DNA of 64,000 nucleotides from Galbula dea (GCA_013399015.1 VWZX01009108.1:1232822-1296821), one strand, 5' to 3'. Shown: positions 1-11,933, counted from the first letter of the stretch. Made by a program: numbers and translations. Notes: a model not told the origin generated them from the letters alone.

Positions 1-1467
1 TAAGCCAGTCTAATCTGAAAAAAACAAAACAAAGGCGGGTGAGGATAAGGAAGAACACACATAGAAATAGGAAAGGAGATTAAAATCCCATTCTGAAGTA
101 TTTAATGTAGTTCTTTCTAAAAGGAGAGTCAATTCATGTGTCAGAACAGGAATGCGTTAATATCAGCTCAGTCTAGATATGTAAGATGCTGCAATAGGAA
201 TGTTGATACAATTAATGCATCTTACAACTGAAGATAGAAATACAGTGAGCATCATCTGCCAGCAATGTATGTTAAAATACATGTGGGAAATGGAAATGGC
301 AAACTGCTAGGTTAGCTCAGAAAGAACAAAGCTTAGTTGAAAGGAGCATGGAATATACACTTTACAATCCTTATCACCTTGCTTCTACCAAAATAGAACA
401 TATCCAAGTATAAGAAAAATAGAGAAAAAACTGAAAAGGTTTTGGAGCAAAGATTAACCTACCCTGAATTTGTTGCTCCTTGGTTGTACTCTGGCCTTAT
501 GCATCAGAGCACAAAGGGACTCACACTGTGCCAAGTTCAGCAGGAGATGTAGGAAGCAAGGCCTGTTTGAAGCTAAGAGCAAACAGGAGGCCGAAGTCCA
601 ACATCACAGTTTCAATGAGTATGAACTAAATGCCCAAAAATATTACACCAAAGATAGTAAAAATCCTTTTCCTATAATCTGGGGCTCTGGGTAACCTGAT
701 CTAGTGGAAGGTGCCCCTACCAGGCAGGGGGGTTGGAACTAGCTGATCTTTAAGGTCCCTTTCTTTCAACTCTGACAATTCTATGATTCTAATCCCTGAG
801 TTCAAGCTAAAAGGAATAATACAAGGAGCACAGCTGGGCTTTTCAGAAAATGCTCTGTCTGATCACTGAAATAATCTAAAATGAGCCTGTTTAATTTGGA
901 TGGACCATGAGACCTTCAACAGCAAGTTATGAAACTACATGCTCTCTAGTGGCCTCTTTATAGAGCCTCTTGATTCAGGGCTGCAAAGGCAGTGAGGCTG
1001 GGGGAGAAAAATGCTCAGGACCACATTTTCAAGTGATATTTTTCAGATTTCCTTCCTTTAGGCGTCATGCTTTGAGACTCCTCTTGGCACCATCTTATTT
1101 TCAGGGAGCTGGTCGTCTCCTGACTCAGCTAGGATTCTGCAATGCACTGCAGGAGTGCACAAGGCAGTAGGCCTGGAACCTCACACTAAAATAATGTAGC
1201 CCTAAGAATTCACCTCAGAGCCTACATTTCCAAACCATGTGGGGTGACTCACAGCACGAAGCAAAGCCAGAAGCAAGCGCTTTAGCTCCAGGTATTTTTT
1301 GCTCTGAGCTAAGCAGTAGTCAATTATGCCTCTCCAAAGACAATGCACAAGGATTCAGCTGTACTGGACAAGATTTTGGGAAGTTCCATGCTGCTTCTGT
1401 TTTCTTTTTTTAAAGGTCCATGAAAGAAATCAAAGGCTAAACATCCAAGGTGAGTCACATTGTGAAC
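1..1467. other. Sequence downstream of the P2RX7-like terminal exon; no gene seen
   Basis: No coding exon is recognisable here. Any 3' untranslated sequence of the minus-strand P2RX7-like gene would lie at the right-hand end. I see no compelling minus-strand AATAAA; the variant ATTAAA occurs on that strand near 889 and near 100, so the transcript end is undetermined. One CR1 fragment (681-792) is listed separately. Confidence 0.5.
681..792 (+). mobile_element. CR1 LINE 3'-end fragment
   Basis: The segment contains the typical avian CR1 tail in sense orientation: a G-rich run followed by TTGGAACTAG, then a GATCTTTAAGGTCCCTT block, and a terminal TCTATGATTCT. It is a truncated, diverged copy without any reverse transcriptase. 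It closely resembles the copy at 48701-48780, including a shared CCAGGCAGGGGGG variant, which suggests the same subfamily. Confidence 0.85.
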
Positions 1468-2136
1468 TCAAGTTGTGCCACATCCACATTCCACATTAAA
1501 ACCAGAAGAGTTGTTGACTGCTTTGGGATAAGTATCTATAATTTGCCACCTGCAGCAGCTTGGGAAGACAGCTCTGTCTTCTAGATCAAAAGAGCCGAAG
1601 CACCAGTGAATGTACTGCTTGTAAGCAAGGTGATGCTGGCTGTTGAGATTGTTATCCATCAGGTTCAGAAAGGGGTCTTTGTAGAGAAGAGCTTTCTTCA
1701 GGGTGTGACTGGACATCACTAGCTGTGATGTGGCTAGCGATGATGGGGAAGTGGCCTCTTGCCTGACAGGTTGTATCAGCCCATATTCTTCATTATCATT
1801 GTCCTCGTTGGACTCAGTGGTGCAGCAGTTGCCAGCACTACAGAATTTCACAGGGTGGCTCTGCAACAACGATTCCCAATATAAACTAAAGCAAACAGCA
1901 GTTGGTGCTTTATCTAACTGCAGAGAGAATTTACAACACTGATCCTCATCACTGGGTTTTTCATTTGACACAGCACAATAGGGATAATGATGATGGATCA
2001 GCAGATCTGGAGGAGGATTGTCTTTCTGTGTTGCCAACGCCCACCCTAGCAAAATCAATCGACACCTCGCAAGTTGTTGCGACACCAACACACTCCTGCT
2101 GGCACATCCCCACCACAGGAAAGCAGTCATTTCTAC
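1468..2136 (-). CDS. P2RX7: P2X purinoceptor 7-like, terminal exon (cytoplasmic ballast domain)
   Basis: P2X7 is an ATP-gated cation channel of the plasma membrane. It differs from other P2X subunits by a long cytoplasmic C-terminal ballast domain that binds zinc and guanine nucleotide. This minus-strand frame ends at the TGA at 1468-1470. Its last third matches that domain: the run around ALLYKDPFLNL corresponds to human FLLLYQEPLLAL, HWCFGSFDLEDRAVFPSCCR to the human WRFGSQDMADFAILPSCCR region, and DTYPK followed by SSGF lies close to the end as in human EFPK/YSGF. The left limit is uncertain; I chose an acceptor at 2137-2141 (TCAG, phase 0), giving 222 residues, longer than the human exon. 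Oddities: the cysteine-rich segment before the conserved part is poorly preserved, and an acidic stretch (ESNEDNDNEE) is present. The identification is strong; whether the gene is functional is open. Confidence 0.75.
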   Translation of the reverse strand, partial: VEMTAFLWWGCASRSVLVSQQLARCRLILLGWALATQKDNPPPDLLIHHHYPYCAVSNEKPSDEDQCCKFSLQLDKAPTAVCFSLYWESLLQSHPVKFCSAGNCCTTESNEDNDNEEYGLIQPVRQEATSPSSLATSQLVMSSHTLKKALLYKDPFLNLMDNNLNSQHHLAYKQYIHWCFGSFDLEDRAVFPSCCRWQIIDTYPKAVNNSSGFNVECGCGTT

Positions 2137-2334
2137 CTGACTATAGAAAATACATCCTTTGGTCACAGGATCTATTAAATTGAAGAGGACAACAGGAATC
2201 TAAATTTAGCCCCTCAAAATCTAATCTGGCACTATGGGGGGAGAGGGTGGCAGAAACCCAAATCGGTTTGGAATGACGTTTCTCAGTTCTCCCTTCTGAA
2301 AGGAGGATCCCAAAGGTCAAGTGTTAGTCTTTAC

Positions 2335-2412
2335 CTCAACAATGCTGCTTATTTTCAGAGGCTTCTTAATCACAGTAATACGCAGCTCATTGACACAGGA
2401 CATATACATCAC
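2335..2412 (-). CDS. P2RX7: P2RX7-like exon, probable exon 12
   Basis: A 78-nt minus-strand segment lies between an acceptor (pyrimidine-rich, TGCACAG) and a GTAAAG donor. Read in phase 0 it gives 26 codons that start VMYMSCVNEL and end SSIVE. It aligns without gaps to the human P2X7 cytoplasmic stretch beginning YVSFVDESHI; shared positions include Y, S, V, E, I, L and S, with several conservative changes (D to N, M to V, V to I). It lies about 200 bases upstream of the terminal exon, the order expected for P2RX7. Similarity is modest, so the call rests on splice sites, length, order and partial identity together. Confidence 0.55.
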
Positions 2413-5400
2413 CTGTGCAGCAGAAGAGAATCGTTAGTTGGAGCAGTAACATGGAGAACTGAGGACAAATACAGCATAGATCTGACCTCAGTTTGGGTTC
2501 TGCAGTCTGTACTTCAACTGCTCAGTTCAGTTTAGACCTACTAATCTGACATCACTTCCACCCCAGAATGACAGGCAGGAGAGAAGAGAGGGCTATATGG
2601 CAGAAGTGGGACTAAGGAAATAGCAAGCTTTCTTCTCCCTCCACAAGGAAAAATAATTGCATTTACTGTGCCGAAGACAAGTCCTTTCAGACTTCTGAAA
2701 TGAATGTGCTGAGGACAGCTTGATAAACAGTGTTTTGCCCAGCATCTGATCTAGCAGCCTAAACTAAATTAATACATCTCCAGACATTTAGACAAACTAA
2801 AAATCCAACTAATATCCAACGAGTGTTTTGCTGTCTTAATTCAAACTGGAATAAGGAGCTGAAGAAAAAAGTTCAATCAGAGGTAAAGCAGATAGTTAAC
2901 CCAGCAAGGATATGTGAGGAGCTGGCAATAACAAGAGCACCCATGCTCTGAAGGCTTTAATATCACGTTATCCAATACCAGCTCTGAACTCCTGAGCACA
3001 CTCCAGCATCTGGGTATCAGCCATTTGCCATTCATCAATCAGTAGAGTGTGGCAAGAATCACCTGAGCTTCTACTAACTTTCCAGTTTCTTATTCTATCC
3101 AGAACATCCTGAAGCACAGCTCACATCAGCTTATGGATCAATAAGCAATCACAGAGCATGAAACAAAGAGATCTTTTAAAACCTGACAATGAAAAGCTGG
3201 CAGTACAGACAAAATCACTACATTAAACTGAAAAACAATGGTACTAATCTCCAACCTCTGACAACAACATCCGTATGTCTTCTGCCTGAGACACACTGTC
3301 AGGACTTAAAGTGCTGTATTGTTCATGACTGGTTTACCCAAGTGATCTCTAAATCCTGTTCTCCTCCACTTAGATAAATAATTTGACTGGAGATGTGGTT
3401 AGGGGAAGGGACAAAAGATCAGTTCCAAGGGTGGCAGGTACTCACAGATCACTCTGTCACTGCTAATCAAAATTTGTTTTACAGTTGGCTGCCTGTTCAA
3501 GTACCTTAAACTGTTAAAGAGGATATGTCTGGTGTAAATGCCATCAGCTCAGCCCTGTGCTTTTTAGCATCTCCAGGTACTCACTCAGATGATAGAGACA
3601 TCTAAAAAAATACACATTTTCCTCCTGTTCTTTCTCTTTGGGTTCAGTCCCTGTCACTCTGCTTTACCATCTTCATATTAGCAAACCAGCCCAGAACAAG
3701 CTTTTCCCCAATTCCACTCTCTCCTCCACATCCTTCTGCAAGCTAAGTTTGGCAGACTTTGAGTGCTCTTAATCAGAGCTCCCAAGATCACATTCTATTG
3801 GTCAGCTCTCAGCCTCTGAAGCCTGCAGGTCAGTTAGGCTTTATTTGAAAGTTTTCCTAACTCCTTCTAGGATCAGAGATCACAATACAAACATCCTCAT
3901 TTGGAAGATGATCATGATGATACAACTACACAACTGCAGTAACTGCAGGTTAAAGACACAACTACAGAAGTGAAGAAGAATCAAATGTCTTGTCGTTCCC
4001 AGCCATCACTCCCCACACCTCATCACATCTTGGCTTCAACTCAGAACAAGCTATTTGCTTCATGTAACATTTTTTACTTGAAGTGGAATCCAGGATTTAT
4101 TTAAATACATCAGTTAATGTTATGCTACTTTACTATCACCTGGAAAGCTGTCAGTAGGAGGAATAAGTTGCTGAAAATAACAGATTGGAATGCAGGGAGT
4201 TAGGTGGCTCAGGGGATCAAGGAAGACACAGATGTTTTTCTTAGTTTTAGGTATAAATTGTTCTCTGTATTGCACCTGTTTGTGTGGGCCAAGCCTAACT
4301 GGAGTCTCTACAAGCAGCTGAAATATGATCTGAGGAGACTTCTCATATAAATCTTGCTATAGAATAGCAGTAAGAATGACATCATTTGACAACTGATGAT
4401 TTCCCCACAATGAATTGGCAGTTTCACTGCTGGTCCCCACAAACAGGTGGTCATTTACACCAGAGCTGCACAGCTAGTAAGAGTAGAAGAATAAGCCACA
4501 TCCTTTATCTTAGAGGATGTCTCTGGAAGTCAGGCCTTGATCACATTGCCAAAAGTTGTCCTGTCTTCCTTGCAGACACCAGTTTGAAGACCTCTCCTGC
4601 AGTGTTTTGTGTCACAATGGTTTGTGCCATTAAATATGTAGGTGAAATGCAAACACAATGGAAAGCAGGCTGACAGTCTGACCCTTCCTCAAAAGAGTGA
4701 TTTCTCTCAAGCCAATGCAGCAGGAAAAAAGGAATTTTCCCACAAGTTGCCAGCTGGGTAACCTTGGCCTGCACTGTGTGAGACAACATCTGCTACACTC
4801 CAGGACTTGCCAGGGCTATAGGCAAGTAAGAGATACCATTTTTAGCACTGTTTGTCTAGCATGGGGACTATGCTGAACTGGAATATTGGCATCATTCCAT
4901 TTTAAGAATGAGTCAGGACTATTTTGATTTCCATCAGGACAGTCACTCCAAGAGGGAAACTCAGCCTTCAAAGCAGCCATCCACATAAAGGACTACTTCT
5001 AAGCAGGGAATATTTTTCCTATCATTGTATTTTGAGCAAAGCCTACACATTAGCAATCTCTGATGACAAGAACCACATCAGCTACATGACATGCAGCTTC
5101 CATGAGGGACTTCTCATGAGTGTCTTCTAAACCAAGCCAATGGCTGAGAGCTGACTGCAAATCAAATGAACATTTGTGGATGCTATCTGGACACAAGACA
5201 TTAATAACATATATTAATTTTTTAAGAACTGAAAATGAAAAAAGCTATGATGTGAAATTGTCCAAAATTCATCCACTGGGAAGCATCTGAAATTTGATCC
5301 AAAGCTCTTCTGTAAAGGGTGTTGTAAGGACCTGTGCTTCAGCCAGCTAATCTGACAACTGTGCTTTGTCTCAGGCAGAAGACAATCCAAATGAAAAAAA

Positions 5401-7085
5401 AAAATCTTCTTGCCAACAAGCAGTGGCTTTGTTCAGCTCCTACCATAACTAACAGGAAGGAAAAGGAGGCCTCCTAGATAGCTCATGAAACTTACCTTTC
5501 AAAGGAATCTGGACTATAAAGACAATCATGGGTGTAACCAAAGCCTAACATTACTACCTCAGTATCTCAACCAGATGGCAAAGCTTCCAGGGGTTCTGAC
5601 CTTGGTCTTATGTATTGTTCTGATAGAAAACAGAAAACACTCAGCCTTGCTTTTTAGTGATTCCTCATTTTTTCTTTACCAATGGAACTTGTGAAGGAAC
5701 TTTATGCATCAGAGGTTTGGATCAAATCTCTCATCCACTCTTTTTGGTCCCTGGTAGCAAGTGACTACTGGCACTTCAGAGGAAGGTTAGGAAACAAGAT
5801 AGAATGTGTCAACTATGAAACGTAATTAAAAGCAAAATTCCCTCTGTAACTTATGCAGCAGTGAGCCTACACAATGTGACATTTACAAATGACTGGCAGT
5901 GACTGAAACTTCATAGAGAAAACCCTAAGACTTCACTATCTGAGGAAGTTCATGCATATCTTTCCCGGATGCTGTATGAACAATTACAGCCTTCCTGTTG
6001 GTGAACAAAGCCTTCTTCAGATCACAAGTCTGTCTGCAGGAGAAGTGAATGAAAATGCCTATAAAGACCTGGAAAAAAACTCAGCAGAAGGAGCTGTAGG
6101 AGGCATTTTGGGCTCTGGAGGGGATCTGGCAGTGGAAAAACTGCTCAGTCTCTGCAGAAAACCCCAAATTCAAGGAAAGATGGGATACATGCATAGAATC
6201 ATGCTTGTGTCTTCTAAAAGCAATGGATTAATAGAAGTGATAATCCATCTGGTTTCTTACACATATTTCAAAGCTGGTTGAGGAGCTAAGAGTGATTATC
6301 ATTTGCTCTCACAGAGAATCATTTGCATCATTTCAGGTGAAATCAAGTCTCATAAAATTTGTTGATGCTTTGGCTGATACAGAACAGAAATAGAACATTT
6401 TCATCTTGGAACACTGTACAGTCCCAGACTTACAAAAAAGATGACTACAATGCCATTGTTCCACAGAGTCTTCTTCAGCTCACTGTTACAGATTGCCAGC
6501 ACTGAGGTCCTCCCTTAGAGAGGATGGAGACTGTTCATCACTCTGAGGTGGATCCCCAAACACCAGCCTGCAGCACAAAGTACAGACAACCAACCTAGCC
6601 CTACTGTTCTGCCAAGGTGGAAGTAGCCTCACTGCAACAAATGACCACAACAAAGAACTTCACCATCATGAGCCCTAAACCTCACAGAAGAAAACCCCAA
6701 GTTAGGAAACTTTATTTCTGTCACTGATTAAATCTGTCTTCCACTGATGCATTTTCCTTGACATTTGAATTAATGAGCCAAATGCCTCTAGTGAATTCAA
6801 GATCAGCCTGTGACATCTAAAACTGTTTCTATGGCAGCTGCATGATGATACAAACTGAAGGCTATGACTTCACTGCAGAATCATACAGCAGGATGAATCA
6901 CACATTGTTAGAAGTTATTTAGATATTATAATGAGTGCTATAAGTATGGCTATGAAGGAAATAGCTTTTTTACAGACATGAGATTCATATGTGCCTAAGA
7001 GTTATGAATCCTAAAATTTCATGACTTGGTCAGAATAAATCCTTCTTTTAGCATTAACAAAAATGCAGGTATCTCCTGGACTTAC
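2413..7085 (-). other. Interval where P2RX7 exons 6-11 would be expected; none recognised
   Basis: In a complete P2RX7 gene this stretch should encode most of the extracellular ATP-binding domain and the second transmembrane helix. I looked on the minus strand for the hallmark P2X words (NFT, CPIFRLG, WDCNLD, YAKYY, FG-GGKF) and found none in a plausible frame. Either these exons are strongly diverged, or they are deleted here. No other gene or repeat was recognised. Confidence 0.4.
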
Positions 7086-7182
7086 TCAGGGGGTTTTTCC
7101 ATGGATTCCACAGGGCACCATGCCTTGACCTCACAGGTTTTAACAGTTGCATTGTATTTCACACATCTTCCTGTCTGAACTC
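7086..7182 (-). CDS. P2RX7: P2X receptor exon 5 (extracellular head/ATP-site region)
   Basis: This 97-nt exon has a strong acceptor (GTTTCTTTACAG) and a consensus GTAAGT donor. With one base carried from the previous exon it encodes GVQTGRCVKYN, then KTCEVKAWCPVE, the family signature GxQTGRC...TCE...WCPxE that includes three conserved disulfide cysteines. The length of 97 nt and phases 1 in, 2 out agree with exon 5 of vertebrate P2X genes as I know them. Assignment to P2RX7 rather than another P2X paralogue rests on the P2X7-type terminal exon downstream on the same strand. P2RX4 or P2RX5 are the alternatives for this exon alone. Confidence 0.9.
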
Positions 7183-8640
7183 CTGTAAAGAAACAAGTTC
7201 TTGGCAAGGACAAGAGTTTTTCACCAATTAGAGACAGTTTCAACATGTCAGCGAATTCCTCCTCCAATACAAGACGGGGAGCTTGACACTTCAGACACTT
7301 GCACCTTTCTATAGGAGGAAGCACCATCAACTTTGAGAAACTACTTTCTGTTCAGAAGATACTTTCCACACTACATAAAAGTGATATAAAAGGTTTGCCT
7401 TGAAAAACAAACCACAAGAGCTAGCACCATTTCAACTTAACAACAGATTGGGGGGAGAAAATAGTATCTGAAGGACAGAAATACAAAGCAACTCATCAGG
7501 GTTCCTTTATTTATATCATCTATTATAACAGCATTTCAGTCTTTTCCTTCTGGGGAACTACTTTTGGGAGAACCATGTTGTTGGAAACTGGCAGTGGGAA
7601 CCCAGCTCTGAGCAGCAGTGGGTGGGTATAGTGCCTTTGTAAGGCAATTTGAATTTCCTGCAGACTTGATTCTTTGTGAGATTGGGATCAGTGTGCTCAA
7701 TGTCCTGGCTCACTGCCCTCCCATGAGAATGAAACCAACTTTCTTAACTTCAGTCATTTTGTTCAGCAACCACTTATCACTGAGAACAGCCCTAGCTTGC
7801 AGCAAAGAGGAAAAGGTGCCCTTTAGAGCCAATTAATTACTGCATATTCCTAAAACATCTTAATGTTCTTGAAATCTGCTGCAAGGGGTGACTTGCCATT
7901 TGATCTGACCCTGAACAGGAGGCTCTAAAGTGCAGAAACACTGGTGTAAACATGAGATTATTCAGTGGAGTTATTTTGGATTTTTCAGACAAGAAACAAA
8001 ACCAGACAGCATGGCAACAACAAAACTGGAAGTATTTTTTTGAGGAAGCTTAGTTAACTCTGTCCAAGTAACTCCACCTTCTTAGGTAACAGCCTATGCC
8101 ACACTCTCACTGCAAAGTTCCCACAACCACATCCATCTTCCACTAAACCATTAGAATGGTCTAACACCAGGATCAATGATCTTGTTTGCTGCCACCCAAC
8201 TCAAAGTGCTGAAAGCCAAGCTGTAACCAGACAACCCCCAATACAAGAAACATTTGCTCACATACAACACATCATCCTGTCACTGTGCACTTACCAGACA
8301 GAGCAACAATCACAGTGAGGAAACAATCCAATCCTGTAGTATTTTAGATCATCTAGGATGCTACCTATTGCTGTAGTCATGACAAAACATTCAGAATCAG
8401 ACAGGCTTCTTGGCTGTTGATATTGTCTTAAATGCTTTAGCACATAGGAACAATCTGCATTCTGCACAAACAGGCTTACATTTTGGAGACATCAGTGATG
8501 GCTCCTTAGGCTTTTGCTGACCACAGTCCATACTGCTGTGGCTGGTATTAGTGCCACTTCAGCAAACAAAATCCTCCTATGTAATAACAACTGAAAAAGC
8601 TGCAAGCAGGAACCAGAAACAGACCTGGGATGCATTCAGC
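7183..8640. other. Interval upstream of P2X exon 5; no exon called
   Basis: P2RX7 exons 1-4 would be expected here or further right on the minus strand. None is convincingly present. A minus-strand open frame directly before exon 5 and a short segment around 8344-8400 were considered and set aside. Confidence 0.4.
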
Positions 8641-8660
8641 TGCTAGAACAGAAAATGATT

Positions 8661-8666
8661 TTTAAT
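8661..8666 (-). terminator. ATTAAA polyadenylation signal of the small minus-strand gene
   Basis: On the minus strand an ATTAAA hexamer, the commonest variant of AATAAA, lies about 135 bases past the TAA stop of the exon at 8801-9007. It is a reasonable cleavage signal for that transcript, predicting an end near 8640. Confidence 0.4.
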
Positions 8667-8800
8667 ATAACACAGTCAGACCTATGTGTACATACACATA
8701 AACCAACATTTATAACAGAAGAGAAAATCAGGAGGGCTCAGATTGCATAAGCAAAGCAGAACTAAGTGTTGTCTTCTCTTCCTAAATTCTCATTTTCACT

Positions 8801-9007
8801 TTAACGTCTTCCATCTGTTTGGGATCTGACCTGAGCAGCTGGGCCAGACATATTCATCTTCTTGCCCATGATGTTCCCATATAAGGTGATCTCTCTTCGC
8901 CCATGGAGCACGATTTTCATTTGCTCAGGTTTCGTTCCACTCTGATTTGCTGGCCTCGATGGTCGAGCTCCCTCACAGTTTTGCAAGGCAGTAATCCACA
9001 GCAGTAG
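8801..9007 (-). CDS. Terminal coding exon of a small, possibly secreted protein; C12orf76-like by position only
   Basis: A minus-strand frame opens at a strong acceptor (TCTCCCTTTATAG at 9008-9020) and runs to a TAA at 8801-8803, 68 codons. It begins with a hydrophobic stretch (LLLWITALQNCEG) that looks like the second half of a signal peptide. It then holds two N-glycosylation sequons (NQS and NMS) and the sequence HGRREITLYGNIMG. I do not recognise the protein by sequence. In mammals the gene beside IFT81 on the opposite strand is C12orf76, so an orthologue is a reasonable guess from position alone. The upstream exon or exons, with the start codon, were not found; they would lie toward the CpG-rich promoter near 11.6-12.0 kb. 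A lumenal or secreted role is inferred only from the hydrophobic start and the sequons. Confidence 0.5.
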   Translation of the reverse strand, partial: LLLWITALQNCEGARPSRPANQSGTKPEQMKIVLHGRREITLYGNIMGKKMNMSGPAAQVRSQTDGRR

Positions 9008-11559
9008 CTATAAAGGGAGAAGAAACTCAGGAGGGAGTAATGAAGCTGTGCCTGCAGATCTGAAGAGCTCTGGATAGTTTATTTGCAGGCTCCATTCTCT
9101 TTCTTCTCTACATTGCTTCTGCATGATGCCTTTTCAAGGCTTCCAGAAGCCTTTCCCAAGCAACATAAAACAAAGTCCTATCTAGAGAACTGGATGAACT
9201 ATAGGGCTGAACTGCTGTAACCTTCCAACCTTTAGGAAACTTTGCTTGAAACCCTGTGTCACTCTCCATGCAAACTACCAGGAGTTTGGAAAATGCCTCC
9301 GAAATTATACCACAAACAAATATGAACCCTGGCCTTTGGCTCTGTGTAATACCTGACTGGGATACTGCACCATCCCAACTGAGATCACCTCAGTGTCAAA
9401 TACCCCAGCTGCTTCCTGTAATATTTACCTATGGCTGTATGAAAGCTATAATCTCTTTTATGACTGTGATGATTCAGTTGTGATAGAAAGGTCAAGACAG
9501 ACACTGAACCAAGTCTTAGAATTTTTTAAGCAGTAAGATTGAACATCAACACCAATGCAGACTGTCAGTATCAAGCAGTAGGTGGACAGCCTGGGGTAGT
9601 AGGATGGCTACTTTGGGCTGCACATCGAAACAGCATAAAACTGCTGGAAGAAAGAATCATGAAAACATACAACGTTAAGGATGACACAAAATCCCACACA
9701 CTTTCCCCAAGTTGGGAAGTCCCATAGTACTAGGCTCTGACGTATGATTTTGCTCCTGCCTTCAACCAGTTGAGCTTTCAAAGAGGCCAGCAAGGTAGAG
9801 CTCAAGACAGTCCAGGTCTACTGATGTCTGGTCATGCAGGTCTCCTACCCCAAGAGTCAGAACAATCAGACTTCATGGGTTTCTACCGTGACAGAGTGAA
9901 ACAATCTCATCATCTTCTTTTCTTCTTACCTTCGTGTTTAGATATCCTTCCTCTTCTTTCTCTGTTGCCTCTTTAATGTTACAGAGACAGGAGAAAAGGG
10001 GAACAGTCCTTTGCTTCCTGGAAGGTGTGGGGACTGAAATAGTCTGACGTAAAGGAGACTCTCAGAGCAACACCTTCCCACTGTACCCTGCACAGATCCC
10101 TCTCCATACCCAGCACCGTGAGCACAATCACTCTGCACCAAGGTCTGAAGGAAGGATGTGTATCAGTACTCACAGAAATGGTATTTCTCTAGCATTAAGT
10201 GGTGCACCTGCATCCACCATCCTGTTACCTACCAATGCAGTCTGCAGGGAACAGACTTGGCCCACAGTGCCTTCACAGGAAATACTGTTCTAACTTACTG
10301 TCTCTTTGTATCTATATGCTTAAAATACTCATCAGAAGAAAAGTGTAACTGATACCAGGAAAGCATGTCAAGAGAAAGTACATCTCTTCTGGGAACTTGT
10401 AGGTAAATATGATTCCTAAAGGTCAGTATACACACTGAAAGCACAAAGGAAACATGATCTGGTTTTAAAGTTCAAATCCAGGAGTCAGGAGACTTGGATT
10501 ATTATGTTCCTGGCTCTACCACAGCTTTCATGCACAATCAAAAGCAACCCATCCATCGCCTCTGTATCTTTCTTTAGCCAGTTAAAAGCTAGGACACCAG
10601 TGCAGTGTCACTTTTCAGACTTCTCATGAAGACCAGCAAATTAGCGTCTTATGAAGCATTTCCTGCTCCTTAGAAAGCAAAAAGGAGCTAATCTAAGATT
10701 GACGCAGTGCTTAGAATTGCAAAGCATTACATTTATGATTGCTATTTACTGAGTCAAATTCTGCAGTGATTTACAAACTGCATTTCAATTGGCATCAATC
10801 TAATATGACTCACTGCATATTTTAATCCATCATCTGTGGACTCACAAGGGATTCCAAGACTATCCAAGAAGCTAACTGCAACTAGCCGAGGCCCCACAAT
10901 CCACCTATTTAAGGTCTAAGCATGGTTTTGATGGATCTGCAGCAAAAAACTTGCAGATTGAGAGAGTGCAATTCATGAATAAGTTTCACTCTGACACAGT
11001 CTATTTTTGATTGGTATTTCTGAAGCTTCTGTCCTTGTTGCAGATTTATGCTAGTTAACACTACATATTTATTGCTACTTTGAGGCACATGGACAACTGA
11101 TATTCAGCCTTCAGGACATAAATTGCCATTTGCCCCTAATGAAGCCTGGGCATAGGTCTGACATTCCTGTGCAGCAAGGATCCTCTGAGCACTTTTCCAG
11201 TTCAATCAAATGAAGTAACCATTCACCTGATACCTGCATCAGCCACACTTGACATGTCTTTATGCTGTCAACAACTGCCAGAAATCTTAATTGGGTAACA
11301 GCATCAATCTGTTTGTACATCTCCTACACATGCGACAACAGCCTCCCTCTTAAGAAACCGCAAAGCTAAGTATATAATTTAAAGGGTGAATCTCAAACCT
11401 ATTTCTGTTGTTCCTTGCATCAAGAGCACTTGTGCTGTGAAGAAGCCACGCGAGAGACTTGTCCTGTGGCACGTATGCCTCAGCATCACCTACAGCGACC
11501 ATACCCATACGTCCTACGCAGCAAAGCAGCACCGACCTTTCCCTACTGCTAATACCATC
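9008..11559. other. Probable intron of the small minus-strand gene; nothing firm
   Basis: No recognisable exon or repeat. A good minus-strand donor (ACGAAG followed by GTAAGA, near 9930-9936) follows a short open frame rich in Glu and Lys, but without homology I did not call an exon. CpG content rises from about 11.44 kb toward the promoter. Confidence 0.4.
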
Positions 11560-11933
11560 TGAAGTCTAGCAACGGTGCTGCCCCTGCCCTTGCTGCCTCA
11601 CATATGGCACAGCGCAAGGCCTGCTGCTGTGCCACCACCAGCAGCCGCCCTCCGCTCAGAAGATGGGGATAAAAATCCCAGTTCGGGGCCGGGAAGGCGG
11701 GAGATTCAGCTTCCCAGAGTCCCGTCTGGGACTGGTGCACAATGCGGCGCGGCGGGAAAAGGCTGTCTTGAACTAGGCCGCGACACCGTCCGGAGGCCTC
11801 CCCTCAGGCCGCTGGCGGCTGCTAGAGGAACGAAAGACGCAAGGAAACGGCAGAAACACACACTCCACCAAAGGAGCCCGGTCCGGTCAAGCCTCACCTC
11901 ACAGCTCCCCCCGCCCAGGCACCACCGCTGCTC

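Noticed and set aside
2985..3130. Minus-strand open stretch containing HTLLIDEWQMADTQ, resembling a Walker B-like motif
   Set aside because: About 46 codons, no start, weak splice sites and no recognisable family; probably chance.
5497..5570. Minus-strand open frame ending at a consensus GTAAGT donor, considered as a missing P2RX7 exon
   Set aside because: The peptide (GFGYTHDCLYSPDSFER) has no P2X signature.
7225..7308. Minus-strand 84-nt segment with acceptor (CCTCCTATAG) and GTGAAA donor whose phase matches P2X exon 5
   Set aside because: The following intron would be only 42 nt, and the peptide (CKCLKCQAPR and onward) lacks the P2X head-domain pattern expected of exon 4.
8344..8400. Minus-strand peptide with ECFVMTT, resembling the FVMTN motif of P2X exon 3
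   Set aside because: Only four or five residues agree, the invariant Asn is replaced, and the rest does not fit; splice sites are poor.
9930..10040. Minus-strand Glu/Lys-rich frame before a GTAAGA donor, a possible upstream exon of the small gene
   Set aside because: No clear acceptor, no homology, and no start codon or signal peptide that would join to the exon at 8801-9007.
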